DNA from: Phycisphaerales bacterium
Lineage (GTDB): Bacteria; Planctomycetota; Phycisphaerae; Phycisphaerales; UBA1924
Reading direction: 5' to 3'
Assembly (NCBI GenBank): GCA_016793015.1
Contig: JAEUJD010000188.1
Coordinates: forward strand, 1-40,255
Length of the DNA stretch: 40,255 nucleotides
Part shown: positions 32,853 to 40,255 of the stretch, piece by piece
Position numbering within the stretch: position 1 is the first letter of the stretch
Layout of the letters: each line of letters opens with the position of its first letter
Translations under genes and position numbers: made by a program
The notes under the pieces: generated by a model
Databases searched by the model: none
What the model was told of the DNA's origin: nothing
Seen by the model: only the letters and a program-made list of their open reading frames with translations

Positions 32853-35800
32853 TTACTCCGGGCAGATCAGTTCGTTGTACTGCGAAAGGAAGATGACAAA
32901 GTCGATGTCGTCGACGACGCCGTCACGATTCATGTCGGCCGGGCATCCGACCGGCATGCTGGGGTCGGCGCAGTCGAGGATGTTGTACGCGGGCACGAAG
33001 AGGACGAAGTCGGCGTCATCCACGACGCCGTCGTGGTTGAGATCGGCGGGGCAGGTCGGGCCGGTGTAGGTCACGCGGACCTTGTTGGGGAAGTACTGCA
33101 CGGTGAAGCCCGGGCCGACGCTCGCAAACGTTCCGACGACGGGCGGACCGTCGATGATATCGAAGGTTGTGCCGATGACCGGGTCGTAGCTGTTGATGAG
33201 TGAGGGGACGAGTGCGCCGGCGAGATCGATTGTTGCACCGCCGGTGATGCGATCGAACTGCGAGGGCGCGGGGCCGGAAATGTCGAACACCATGATGCCA
33301 TCGCTCTGCTGCGAGAACCGGAACGCGGCGAGATTGAGGCGGCCGATGGAGCTGCCGCTCGGATTGCCGCCGGGTGCAACCGTGCCGTGGCTGACCGTGC
33401 GGACGTAGATGTTTCCGGTGCCGGCGAGTGTCTGGCCGTTGCCGAGCGTCAGGGCTTCTCCGCCTCCGTTGTAGAGGAGGTAGGCGGTGTCGAGGTTTGC
33501 GGGGTTGGCGTTGAGAACGATGGAACCGGTGCCGTCGATTGTGGCGGACGAAACCGCGCGCAAGTAGGTTCCGTTCGCTCCTGCGGTCGGGTTGATCGTC
33601 AAGATGCCGTTGTTTGTCAATCCGCCGGCGTTCAGGCGGAACTCGTTGTTGTTCGGAACTATCGCCGCACCGACAAGCGAGACTCCGGAAACCGAAGAAG
33701 ACGACTGGAAAGTTGCGGCGTCCGAGAGCGAGTCGGACGCGGACTGGATCGTGCCGCCGGCGATGTTCGCGGCGACAACACTGATCCGCCCGCCGCCGGC
33801 GGAGCGGAGAATGCCGCCGGGGGCCTGGTTGATATTGACCGACGTCAGAGAGAGGACGCCGCTGTTTGTCGCCTCGAAGACCGCATTGTTTGTCTTTGCG
33901 AAGGCGGTCAGATCGAGTGTTTGTCCCGGCACGTCGGCCGAAACCAGGCCGTTGTTCGTGAGCGCGACGTAGATGCGCCCGGTGCCGCGGACGGAGTGTC
34001 CGGCCGCTTGGGTGAGCACCTCTCCGCCCCCGTTGTACATGAGGTAGGCGGTATCAAGGTTCGCGGGGTGAGCGTTCAGCACGATCGAGCCCGAGCCGGA
34101 CACGGTCTGAGAAGTGGCGAGCCGGAGATAGGTGTTGTTCTGGCTCGCCGACGGATTCACCGTGAGGGTACCGTTGTTTGTGAGCGGACCGGCTATGCGG
34201 ACTTCGTTGTTGTTGGGCACGCGGCCGTCGCCCGCGAAGGAAACGCCGCTCAACGTGGTGCTGGCGGAGAGTTCGCAGAATCCGCCGTTGATCGTCTCGA
34301 TCGCGCCGCCGTTGACGGTGGTGCTGATCAGGCGTACCTGCCCGGTGTCGGCCCGGATAGTGCCCGCACCGGACTGCGTGACTGTGGTGCCGGAGAACTG
34401 GAGGATTCCCCCATTCTGCGACACGAAAAGCCCGGCGTTGGACTTTGAGAACGCGAGCAACTGGAGGGTGCGTCCATTCTGGTCGGCGCTGACAATGCCC
34501 GCGTTATTCAGCGCCACGTGGATGTTTCCGGTTCCGACAATCGAGTGGCCGGCGTTCTGGGTCAGTGCCTCGCCGCCACCGTTGTAGAAGAGGTACGCGG
34601 TATCGAGGTTCGCGGGATGAGCGCGGAGCACGATGCGTCCCACGCCGGAAATTGCGTGGTTCTGCATCACGCGGATGAACGTGTTGTTCTGACCACTGCC
34701 TGAATTGACGAACAGATCACCGGCGTGGGTGGTGCCGGCTCCGCCCAATCGCATCTCGCTGTTGTTCAGGACGGTCATGGGGCCATTGATTGCGGTGTTG
34801 TTGAACGTCGAGGTGCCCTCGATCGTGATGGCGTTGACCGAAGATTGCAGAAGACCGGAATTGATCACCGCGGATCGGACAACCAGCGATGCGCCGGCGG
34901 TGCTCGTGAGCGAGATAACGCCGGGGCCGCCCTGGGTGATCGTCGTGTTATCAATTTCGAGGCGGCCGACATCGGCGGAGATTGTCTTGTTGTTGGTTTT
35001 GCCGAAGGCGATGAGCCGAAGCGACCGCCCAGGGGTGCTGGCGCTGATCGTTCCGTTGTTGACCATCGCGACGTAGATGTTGCCGCTGCCGCGAATGGTG
35101 TGCTGGGGGCCTTGGGTGACGATCTCTCCGCCCCCGTTGTAAATCAGGTAGGCGGTGTCGGGATTTGCTCCGTCGGAGCGGAGGGTGATGCTTCCGAGTC
35201 CGTCGAGCGAGACACTTGTGTTGGCGCGGATGCTTGTGTTGTTCGGGCCCGAGCCGTTGTTCACGCGGATATCGCCGTCGTTGACAAGCGAAGTGGCGAG
35301 GCGCACTTCGGAGTTGTTCAGAACGTCGAGCACGCCTGCGGTTGAGAGCGAGGTGAGGGTGCTCGATCCGGAGAAGCCGGTTGAGCCGCCCGCGTCGGTC
35401 TGTAGTTTTCCGCCGGTGATCGCGGAGGAGTTGATCGCCACCGACGAAGAGGGGTACGCCCGCACCGAAGCCGATGCGCCCTGCGTGAGCGTCTGGCTGC
35501 TCAGCGCGAGAATCCCGCCTTGGATTGCCGCGAACTCGCTGTTGTTGGTCTTGCCGAAACCGAGCAACTCCAGCGTGCGCCCGAAGCTGTTGGCAATCAC
35601 GTCCCCATCGTTGACCATGCTCACATAGATGCGCCCGCTTCCGAGGATCGAGGTCCCGCTCGCGAGCGTGAGTACTTCGCCACCGCCGCTGTACAAGATG
35701 TACGCGGTATCCAGGTTGCCCGGGTTGGCGTTGAGCACGGTTGCGCCACCGCCGCTCCACGTCTGTGAGGCGTTGATCCGGACAAAGGTGTTGTTCGGGC

Positions 35801-36164
35801 CCGCGGCGTTGTTGATTGTGAGCACGCCGGAGTTATTCAGGCCGCCGCTCAACGCCAGCGAAAGGCTGTTCTGCAGGTCCACGCGGATGAGTTCGTGGGC
35901 GATGGTGAGCGCGTTGATGGAGTAGTTGTTGTCGAAGAAGACCGTGTACGGCCCGGGCGGAAGGATGATCGCGCTCTCACCGGGGTTGTCTGGAACGTTG
36001 CTGTTGTTCCAGTTGGAGGCCACGCTCCAGTTGCCGCCGCTGGCGTTGGTCCAGGTGCTCTGCGCGTGGGCGGCGCGTCCTGCGAGCAGCACCAGTCCCG
36101 CGGCACCGAGAACGCGGGGAATTGAAATGGACCGACGACGCTGCGGAATGAGACAGAGCAACAT
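32853..36164 (-). CDS. giant repeat protein (beta-helix type) with dockerin-like tail
   Basis: The 1103-aa product has a signal peptide (about 12-35, VLGAAGLVLLAGRAAHAQ), then a WTNASGGNWSVASNWNN opening typical of autotransporter-like passenger proteins. Five copies of a unit of about 185 residues follow, each with LDTAY.. YNGGGE.LT, then GTG.IYVA..N.G and L.L.AF.K.N; the second copy has PDTAY instead of LDTAY. The short hydrophobic turns rich in Asn/Gly suggest a right-handed beta-helix. After a final half unit and a DISGPAPSQFDRI segment comes the tail: CPADLNHDGVVDDADF, DCADPSMPVGC, CPADMNRDGVVDDIDF, final ICPE, one residue longer than its relatives. ATG 36164 has GGGA upstream. It is likely a long surface fibre or adhesin. 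Confidence 0.9.
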   Translation of the reverse strand: MLLCLIPQRRRSISIPRVLGAAGLVLLAGRAAHAQSTWTNASGGNWSVASNWNNSNVPDNPGESAIILPPGPYTVFFDNNYSINALTIAHELIRVDLQNSLSLALSGGLNNSGVLTINNAAGPNNTFVRINASQTWSGGGATVLNANPGNLDTAYILYSGGGEVLTLASGTSILGSGRIYVSMVNDGDVIANSFGRTLELLGFGKTNNSEFAAIQGGILALSSQTLTQGASASVRAYPSSSVAINSSAITGGKLQTDAGGSTGFSGSSTLTSLSTAGVLDVLNNSEVRLATSLVNDGDIRVNNGSGPNNTSIRANTSVSLDGLGSITLRSDGANPDTAYLIYNGGGEIVTQGPQHTIRGSGNIYVAMVNNGTISASTPGRSLRLIAFGKTNNKTISADVGRLEIDNTTITQGGPGVISLTSTAGASLVVRSAVINSGLLQSSVNAITIEGTSTFNNTAINGPMTVLNNSEMRLGGAGTTHAGDLFVNSGSGQNNTFIRVMQNHAISGVGRIVLRAHPANLDTAYLFYNGGGEALTQNAGHSIVGTGNIHVALNNAGIVSADQNGRTLQLLAFSKSNAGLFVSQNGGILQFSGTTVTQSGAGTIRADTGQVRLISTTVNGGAIETINGGFCELSASTTLSGVSFAGDGRVPNNNEVRIAGPLTNNGTLTVNPSASQNNTYLRLATSQTVSGSGSIVLNAHPANLDTAYLMYNGGGEVLTQAAGHSVRGTGRIYVALTNNGLVSADVPGQTLDLTAFAKTNNAVFEATNSGVLSLTSVNINQAPGGILRSAGGGRISVVAANIAGGTIQSASDSLSDAATFQSSSSVSGVSLVGAAIVPNNNEFRLNAGGLTNNGILTINPTAGANGTYLRAVSSATIDGTGSIVLNANPANLDTAYLLYNGGGEALTLGNGQTLAGTGNIYVRTVSHGTVAPGGNPSGSSIGRLNLAAFRFSQQSDGIMVFDISGPAPSQFDRITGGATIDLAGALVPSLINSYDPVIGTTFDIIDGPPVVGTFASVGPGFTVQYFPNKVRVTYTGPTCPADLNHDGVVDDADFVLFVPAYNILDCADPSMPVGCPADMNRDGVVDDIDFVIFLSQYNELICPE
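33481..35715 (-). repeat. five-fold internal coding repeat, period about 555 bp
   Basis: The conserved (L/P)DTAY codons start at 33481, 34045, 34594, 35149 and 35701, giving steps of 564, 549, 555 and 552 bases, all multiples of three (183-188 residues). Copies are well diverged in DNA, so this is an old and functionally kept repeat. Confidence 0.88.
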
Positions 36165-36345
36165 GGCAATCTCCCTCTCGGCGATCCAGCCGCCTTGATT
36201 CGGCCCCGGAATCTGCGCGCCCACGCCAAATGGTCGCTCGATGTGCCGCGAGTTCAGTATGACCTGCCGGAGCGGGCGATTCAAGACTTTCTTTGGGGCG
36301 TCGGGGCCGGGCCGGGGCCAGGGCGGGCAGGGTTCCAACTGATCG

Positions 36346-36385
36346 GCCCGGAAGGCGGGTCCGCCGGAAGCCGGCACGCCCGGGC
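36346..36385. repeat. REP-like nested palindrome
   Basis: GCCCG (36346-36350) pairs with CGGGC (36381-36385). Inside, GGCGG/CCGCC and GCCGG/CCGGC give alternative stems, and GGAA occurs twice. It lies downstream of the gene at 36410 and may help to end its transcript. In style it recalls the palindromes at 7249-7432. Confidence 0.55.
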
Positions 36386-36409
36386 TGCCACAATTCTGGT
36401 GTAGAGGGC

Positions 36410-37237
36410 TTATGGGCAGAGCAGCGTGTTGTACGCGCTCACAAAGAGCACGAAGTCTGCATCGTCGACCACATCGTCGTCGTTCAGATCGGCGGGGCAC
36501 CCGGTCGGCATCGCAAGATCGCACACGAGCAGGTTGTACGCTTCGACGAACACAACGAAGTCGGAATCATTCACGAATCCATCTAAATTGAGATCGCCGG
36601 GGCAGGTGGTGATATTGACCGTGAGCGTGAACGCGCCGGAGTTGTCGTCGTACCAGCCGGGGAGCGTGGCGATGCTGTCAAAGAGGCCGAAGTACACGCG
36701 CGTCGTTCCGGCGGGCGGAATGAAGACCTGCGTGGTACCCGTGCCCGTTCCCGTCATTCCATCGCCAACGAAAAACGTCTGGCGGAGCAGAGGCGAGAGC
36801 GATGCAAATGAATAGGAATCGAAAGTCAGAATCGCCGGCGCGGGGTCGGACGGCGCAGAGTCATCGAGAAAAACGGCCGCAAGGAATCGGCTTCGCGCGG
36901 ATGACGCGATTCCGGAGATGCCGCCGTAGGAACTCATGCTGAAACCGGACGCCGTTCCATCCGGACCGCTTGCGGGCCCGCACGACGGGCAGAAAAGTAC
37001 GGTTCCGCCTGCATCTGAAATACGGACAGCCGATGTACCCGGTGGCAGTGTGATCTTGACTGGCAGGAGTCCGCCGCCGTTTCCGCCGGGATTGGGCGCG
37101 ACCGCGTGTCCGGCGCCGTAGATGTTGCACTGCGCGGACACAACAATTGTGGCAACGCAACTCGCCGACAGCGGAAAGATGGCGAGGCTCAGGGCGGCGG
37201 CGTTGAGCGAAAGAAACATTTTTGCACGGGGTTGCAT
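36410..37237 (-). CDS. secreted LecA-like/beta-sandwich protein with dockerin-like tail
   Basis: The 275-aa product has a signal peptide (about 7-35, FLSLNAAALSLAIFPLSA). Its single ectodomain contains TTRVYFGLFDSIATLPGWYD followed by DNSGAFTLTVNI. That resembles the end of PA-IL/LecA-type and related domains, where the Asn/Asp of DNSG helps bind calcium and sugar; a lectin role is a guess from this stretch alone. The tail has CPGDLNLDGFVNDSDF, a shortened linker VCDLAMPTGC and CPADLNDDDVVDDADF, and ends LLCP. The start at 37237 (MQPRAKMF) is preferred because GAGCAG lies just upstream; ATG 37219 has no such site. Confidence 0.85.
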   Translation of the reverse strand: MQPRAKMFLSLNAAALSLAIFPLSASCVATIVVSAQCNIYGAGHAVAPNPGGNGGGLLPVKITLPPGTSAVRISDAGGTVLFCPSCGPASGPDGTASGFSMSSYGGISGIASSARSRFLAAVFLDDSAPSDPAPAILTFDSYSFASLSPLLRQTFFVGDGMTGTGTGTTQVFIPPAGTTRVYFGLFDSIATLPGWYDDNSGAFTLTVNITTCPGDLNLDGFVNDSDFVVFVEAYNLLVCDLAMPTGCPADLNDDDVVDDADFVLFVSAYNTLLCP

Positions 37238-37352
37238 CTGCTCAATCTACACGAGTTGCGAGGAAACACCAAGCAAATCCTGCAGGTGTTCGGAGCCCGT
37301 CAAGGTTGGTCGGGACTCTCTTTGGGGCGACAAAACTCGCTCCGCGACACAA

Positions 37353-39065
37353 CTACTTGACGGGTGCCGCCTGCCGCGATTCGACCGCATCGGCGACCGA
37401 TGTGAAGCGGTCGATTCGGCCCTCGCGGTTCTCAAAACCTTCGGTGCGCAGCCGATCACGGACCGCGGAGCGCGCCTCGACGATGTGCAGCACGATGCCC
37501 TGCGCCCAAAGGTCGTTATCGAGTGTGCGAAGCATGTGCGCTCCGGCCGAGTCGAGGATCGGTGCGGCCGAAAGATCGCAGATGACAACGGTCGGGCGGG
37601 GCGAAGACTCCGCGACCCTTTGAAGCACGGTCTCGCGCACGTGATCGGCGTTGAAGTAGACAATGCTGCCCTCGGATCGGAAGATGAGCACGCCGGGCAC
37701 GGGCTGGTTGTCGGGGTGGCGTTCAAGGTCGGAGTATCTCCGGGTGCCGGGGATCTGTCCGAGGAACGCGACATGGGGGCGGGCCGCGCGACGAATAAGA
37801 AGGACGATCGAGATGATCACGCCGATCAGGACGCCCCGCAGCAGCCCCGAGGTGAGCACGCCCGCCAGCGCGATGGCTGCGATGGCGAACTCGGTGCGGT
37901 CGGTGCGCCAGAGATGACGGAGCGCGGAAACGTTGACCAGGCTGGTGACCGCCATGAGGATCACCGCAGCGAGCACCGGTTGAGGCAGATCGTGAAGCAG
38001 CCCGGAAAAGAAGACAGCGATAATGAGGATGAGAGTTGCCGAGAAGAGCCCGGATATGGGGGTGCGTGCGCCCGCGCTCTCGTTGACCAGTGACTGAGAC
38101 ATGCCGCCACTGATCGGAAACCCGCGTCCGAGTCCGGCGGCAAGGTTTGCTCCGGCCAGCGCGAGGAACTCCTGATTCGCGTTGAATCGCGATCCGTGCT
38201 TGGCCGCGAACATCCGGCCGATGGCGGCGGATTCGACAGCGCCGAGCAGGAAGCAGGCGAGTGCGAGGGGCAGCAGTTCGTTCAAGTCGGAAAGAGACAC
38301 CGCAGGCACGTTGATCGGTGGCAGCCCGTGCGGAACTTCACCAAGCACCTTCACGCCTCTCGCGCCCAGACCAAGCACACTCGAAGCGATAATGCCCCCC
38401 ACAACGACAAAGAGGGCGACGGGCTTGTTCGGCAGGAAGAGCTTTCCGAGAATCAGCACCGCGAGCGCGCTCAGCCCGGTCGCGAGCGCGGTCCGGTTGG
38501 TTTCGTGGAGGTTGGCAAAGAAGTGTTCTGCGCAGTGCCAGAAATTCCCGTGTGCCGCGGAGAAGCCGAAGAGCTTCGGTAACTGCGTGCTTGCGAGCGT
38601 AAACGCGACCCCGATCTTGAAGCCGATCAGCACTGTTTCGGAAACAAATGCCACGAGCGACCCGGCCTTGAGAAGCCAGGCGAGGAAGTACATCGCACCG
38701 ACCATGAGCGCCGCACACGCGGCGAGCGCGCCGAAGCGCGAGGCGTCGCCGCCGGCGATCGGTCCCAGGCTGATGCCGATCAGGAGTGAAATGGCAGAGG
38801 TGACCGAAACGGCGGTATGGCGCGAACCACAGAACGCCCAGAAGACCAGGCCGCCGAACATGCACGCGTAAAGCCCGGCTTCGGGCGAGAGTCTGGCGAG
38901 CGAGGCATCGCCGATCGCGGCCGGCAACACATACGCAGCGAGCGTGATGCCCGCGATGATGTCGGCGCGCAGTATTGCTGGCTTGTACGCCCGAAGCCAC
39001 TGGAGCGCCGGAACCCAGGCGGTGGTCTGCGCCGGCATCGAGGTAGAACCGGGCGTCGAGCTCAT
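37353..39065 (-). CDS. SulP family anion transporter with STAS domain
   Basis: 570-aa inner-membrane transporter of the SulP/SLC26 family, which carries sulfate, bicarbonate or other anions. Seen: about 10-12 hydrophobic segments between residues 30 and 400, the early signature AGITLAAYVLPAAIGDASLA (38-57), the mid-protein NQEFLALAGANLAAGLGRGF, then PISGGMSQSLVNESAGARTP, and a C-terminal STAS domain at about 435-550 (VLIFRSEGSIVYFNADHV; ICDLSAAPILDSAGAHML). Length is normal for the family. The actual anion cannot be told from sequence. It is the only non-tailed gene in the long minus-strand block. It is separated from its neighbours by 115 and 246 bases and probably has its own promoter. Confidence 0.95.
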   Translation of the reverse strand: MSSTPGSTSMPAQTTAWVPALQWLRAYKPAILRADIIAGITLAAYVLPAAIGDASLARLSPEAGLYACMFGGLVFWAFCGSRHTAVSVTSAISLLIGISLGPIAGGDASRFGALAACAALMVGAMYFLAWLLKAGSLVAFVSETVLIGFKIGVAFTLASTQLPKLFGFSAAHGNFWHCAEHFFANLHETNRTALATGLSALAVLILGKLFLPNKPVALFVVVGGIIASSVLGLGARGVKVLGEVPHGLPPINVPAVSLSDLNELLPLALACFLLGAVESAAIGRMFAAKHGSRFNANQEFLALAGANLAAGLGRGFPISGGMSQSLVNESAGARTPISGLFSATLILIIAVFFSGLLHDLPQPVLAAVILMAVTSLVNVSALRHLWRTDRTEFAIAAIALAGVLTSGLLRGVLIGVIISIVLLIRRAARPHVAFLGQIPGTRRYSDLERHPDNQPVPGVLIFRSEGSIVYFNADHVRETVLQRVAESSPRPTVVICDLSAAPILDSAGAHMLRTLDNDLWAQGIVLHIVEARSAVRDRLRTEGFENREGRIDRFTSVADAVESRQAAPVK

Positions 39066-39311
39066 TGGATGGTTCCTTGCGTGGCGAGAGAATCACCGCA
39101 TTCGCCAGCACGCAGGATACCTCGCCGACGAGGCTCGAGATTCGGGCAGGAGCGATGCAACACAAGGATCAAGGCCGGTTGTGTTGAAGTCGGCGCCCCT
39201 GTGTGTGGATGGGCAAACCACTTCGCTGTGCGCGACAGTTGAAAATCCGGTTCCTAGAGCCTCGGCTTCACGACCGCGCCGGCCGAATTGAGATCAACGG
39301 CGTGCGGCCAA
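39066..39311. other. intergenic, nothing strong
   Basis: 246 bases upstream of the SulP gene. A 5-bp hairpin CCTCG/CGAGG near 39119-39132 is the only structure noted. No clear promoter boxes. Confidence 0.4.
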
Positions 39312-40255
39312 TCAGGGGCAAACAAGAGCGTCATACGCCGAAGCGAAGATCACGAAGTCGGCGTCATCAACGATGCCGTTTGCGTCGAGATCCGCCGGAC
39401 AGCCCGAAGGCATGTTCGGGTCGGCGCAATCGAGAAGGTCGTACGCGCTAGCAAAAGGCGGAAAATCAAAGTCGTCGACAAAGCCGTCGTTGTTGAGGTC
39501 GCCGGGGCAGGAAGGAGATTCAAGCACAGTCACTTGGCCCGTGTCGTATGCGTAGCGGGTCCGTCCGCCGCCGACCGTTGTGATCGCGAGATAGATGCTG
39601 TATGGCTGGAGCCGCGGCGCGGGATTCACGGCCCACGCGAGTGTCGCAGGAGTGGGGGATGCTGCGGGTCCGAGCGCGATCGTGCCAAGCAGCACGCCGC
39701 CGTGCGCGGGATTGGCGTCGTCCGCGGCGTACGCCGAAACGAGAACCGAATTGCCTGACGATTGGTAGTAAAAAGCCGTCGAGTTTGAGTCGCCCTGCGT
39801 GATGACGCTCAGGCTGGTTTCAACCTCGAACACGTTGGGCCATGCGGGCTGCGTTGTGGTAACGGCTAGTCGCCCGTTCGTTCCGACAAAGGCGCTGCCA
39901 CCGAAGGAATTCAGTAGCCCCACGCGCGACTGATTCCCGGTGCGATCGCCGCCGGCGATGCGCGAATACCAGAATCCGCTCTGCGAACGCGCGTTCACGT
40001 CGATGTCGGTCGTGTACCACGCGGGGCTGATGCACGAGGTGCACTCTCCGTCGCCGGTGGCGAGCGGATCGATCGTGCCGTAGTAATAGGTATGGATGCG
40101 GCTGTGGTTCGAAGACCCCAGGTTGCCCATCTGCTGGTTGAATGCTCCGGCCAGACTCGACCCGCTCGGCGCCGCGACGTTCTGCCAGATGTTGTCGGCG
40201 AAGACGACGGTGTTTACGACGCGTGCCGCGGCATCGCCAAAGAGCGAGACCGGTA
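39312..40255 (-). CDS. secreted protein with dockerin-like tail, 5-prime end outside the window
   Basis: The frame is open to the right edge: codons between 40131 and 40253 read without a stop (for example SLFGDAAARVVNTVVFADN, then IWQNVAAPSGSS), so the ATG at 40130 is internal and the start lies beyond 40255. The visible about 314 residues contain a beta-rich domain (YYYGTIDPLATGDGECTSC, then YSIYLAITTVGGGRTRYAYD) that I cannot assign. The tail is the four-cysteine form: CPGDLNNDGFVDDFDF, DCADPNMPSGC, CPADLDANGIVDDADF, final VCP. Presumably secreted like its relatives, but the signal peptide is not in view. Confidence 0.85.
   Translation of the reverse strand, partial: PVSLFGDAAARVVNTVVFADNIWQNVAAPSGSSLAGAFNQQMGNLGSSNHSRIHTYYYGTIDPLATGDGECTSCISPAWYTTDIDVNARSQSGFWYSRIAGGDRTGNQSRVGLLNSFGGSAFVGTNGRLAVTTTQPAWPNVFEVETSLSVITQGDSNSTAFYYQSSGNSVLVSAYAADDANPAHGGVLLGTIALGPAASPTPATLAWAVNPAPRLQPYSIYLAITTVGGGRTRYAYDTGQVTVLESPSCPGDLNNDGFVDDFDFPPFASAYDLLDCADPNMPSGCPADLDANGIVDDADFVIFASAYDALVCP

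Noticed and set aside
33481..35715. CRISPR-like array suggested by regular spacing of a repeat
   Set aside because: The period is about 555 bases and in frame inside a coding region. It is a protein repeat. No CRISPR array or cas gene is present in the window.
21125..40255. PEP-CTERM, LPXTG or T9SS sorting signal on the secreted proteins
   Set aside because: None has a C-terminal hydrophobic helix with basic end, an LPXTG box or a T9SS beta-domain; all end in the Cys-flanked EF-hand tail.
1..40255. tRNA, rRNA, insertion sequence or prophage genes
   Set aside because: No tRNA-like T-arm, rRNA segment, transposase, integrase or phage structural motif was found by reading. A tRNA scan would be decisive, but nothing invites it.

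Overview
The window looks like a piece of a planctomycete chromosome, most likely class Phycisphaerae. It is a high-GC genome with widely spaced genes. ECF sigma factors sit beside membrane Ser/Thr kinases, there is a type II pseudopilin gene, and above all there is a crowd of secreted proteins. All of those secreted proteins end in the same Cys-flanked double EF-hand tail, which I recall public annotation calling a GC-type dockerin domain. The assignment is by character only; no rRNA, tRNA or marker gene allows a closer placement. I support 25 protein genes (one cut by the right edge) and one probable gene remnant.

Layout. 1-4078 holds housekeeping genes: mutM (minus), a zinc-ribbon membrane protein (plus), tadA and tatC (minus, operon-like). 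4270-7224 reads as a sigma/anti-sigma/envelope group: an ECF sigma factor, a one-TM anti-sigma-like protein and a PDZ/coiled-coil exported protein. It is interrupted by a foldback repeat at 4927-5111. A pseudopilin-type gene follows (7575-8504). 9140-16063 carries two large paralogous secreted proteins that flank a secreted endonuclease I; each of the three genes has its own strong terminator. A single-TM protein, a small secreted protein, a second ECF sigma factor and its overlapping-style partner kinase fill 16162-20775. From 21125 to the right edge every gene is on the minus strand: nine more tailed secreted proteins (HExxH metalloprotease, choice-of-anchor C type protein, propeller-like protein, large uncharacterised proteins, a five-unit 185-residue repeat protein, a lectin-like protein, an edge-truncated protein) plus one SulP anion transporter.

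How the parts may work together. Thirteen of 25 genes encode a signal peptide (seen in 12; the start of the last one is outside the window), a variable ectodomain and the same roughly 60-70 residue tail. The tail ends within one or two residues of a final cysteine in every case. No cohesin is visible, and no PEP-CTERM, LPXTG or T9SS-type signal is present. The cysteines covary: the two linker cysteines are kept as a pair in nine proteins and that pair is broken or absent in four, while the first and last cysteines are always present. This fits a nested, clasped Ca-binding tail. The most interesting hypothesis here is that the tail is a surface-attachment or sorting module shared by this secretome. 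The repeated tail DNA, and the block-wise near-identity of the two large paralogs, suggest that recombination shuffles or homogenises these cassettes.

Limits: all calls are by eye. Signal peptides, membrane segments, promoters and terminators are motif-level judgements, and no homology search was possible.
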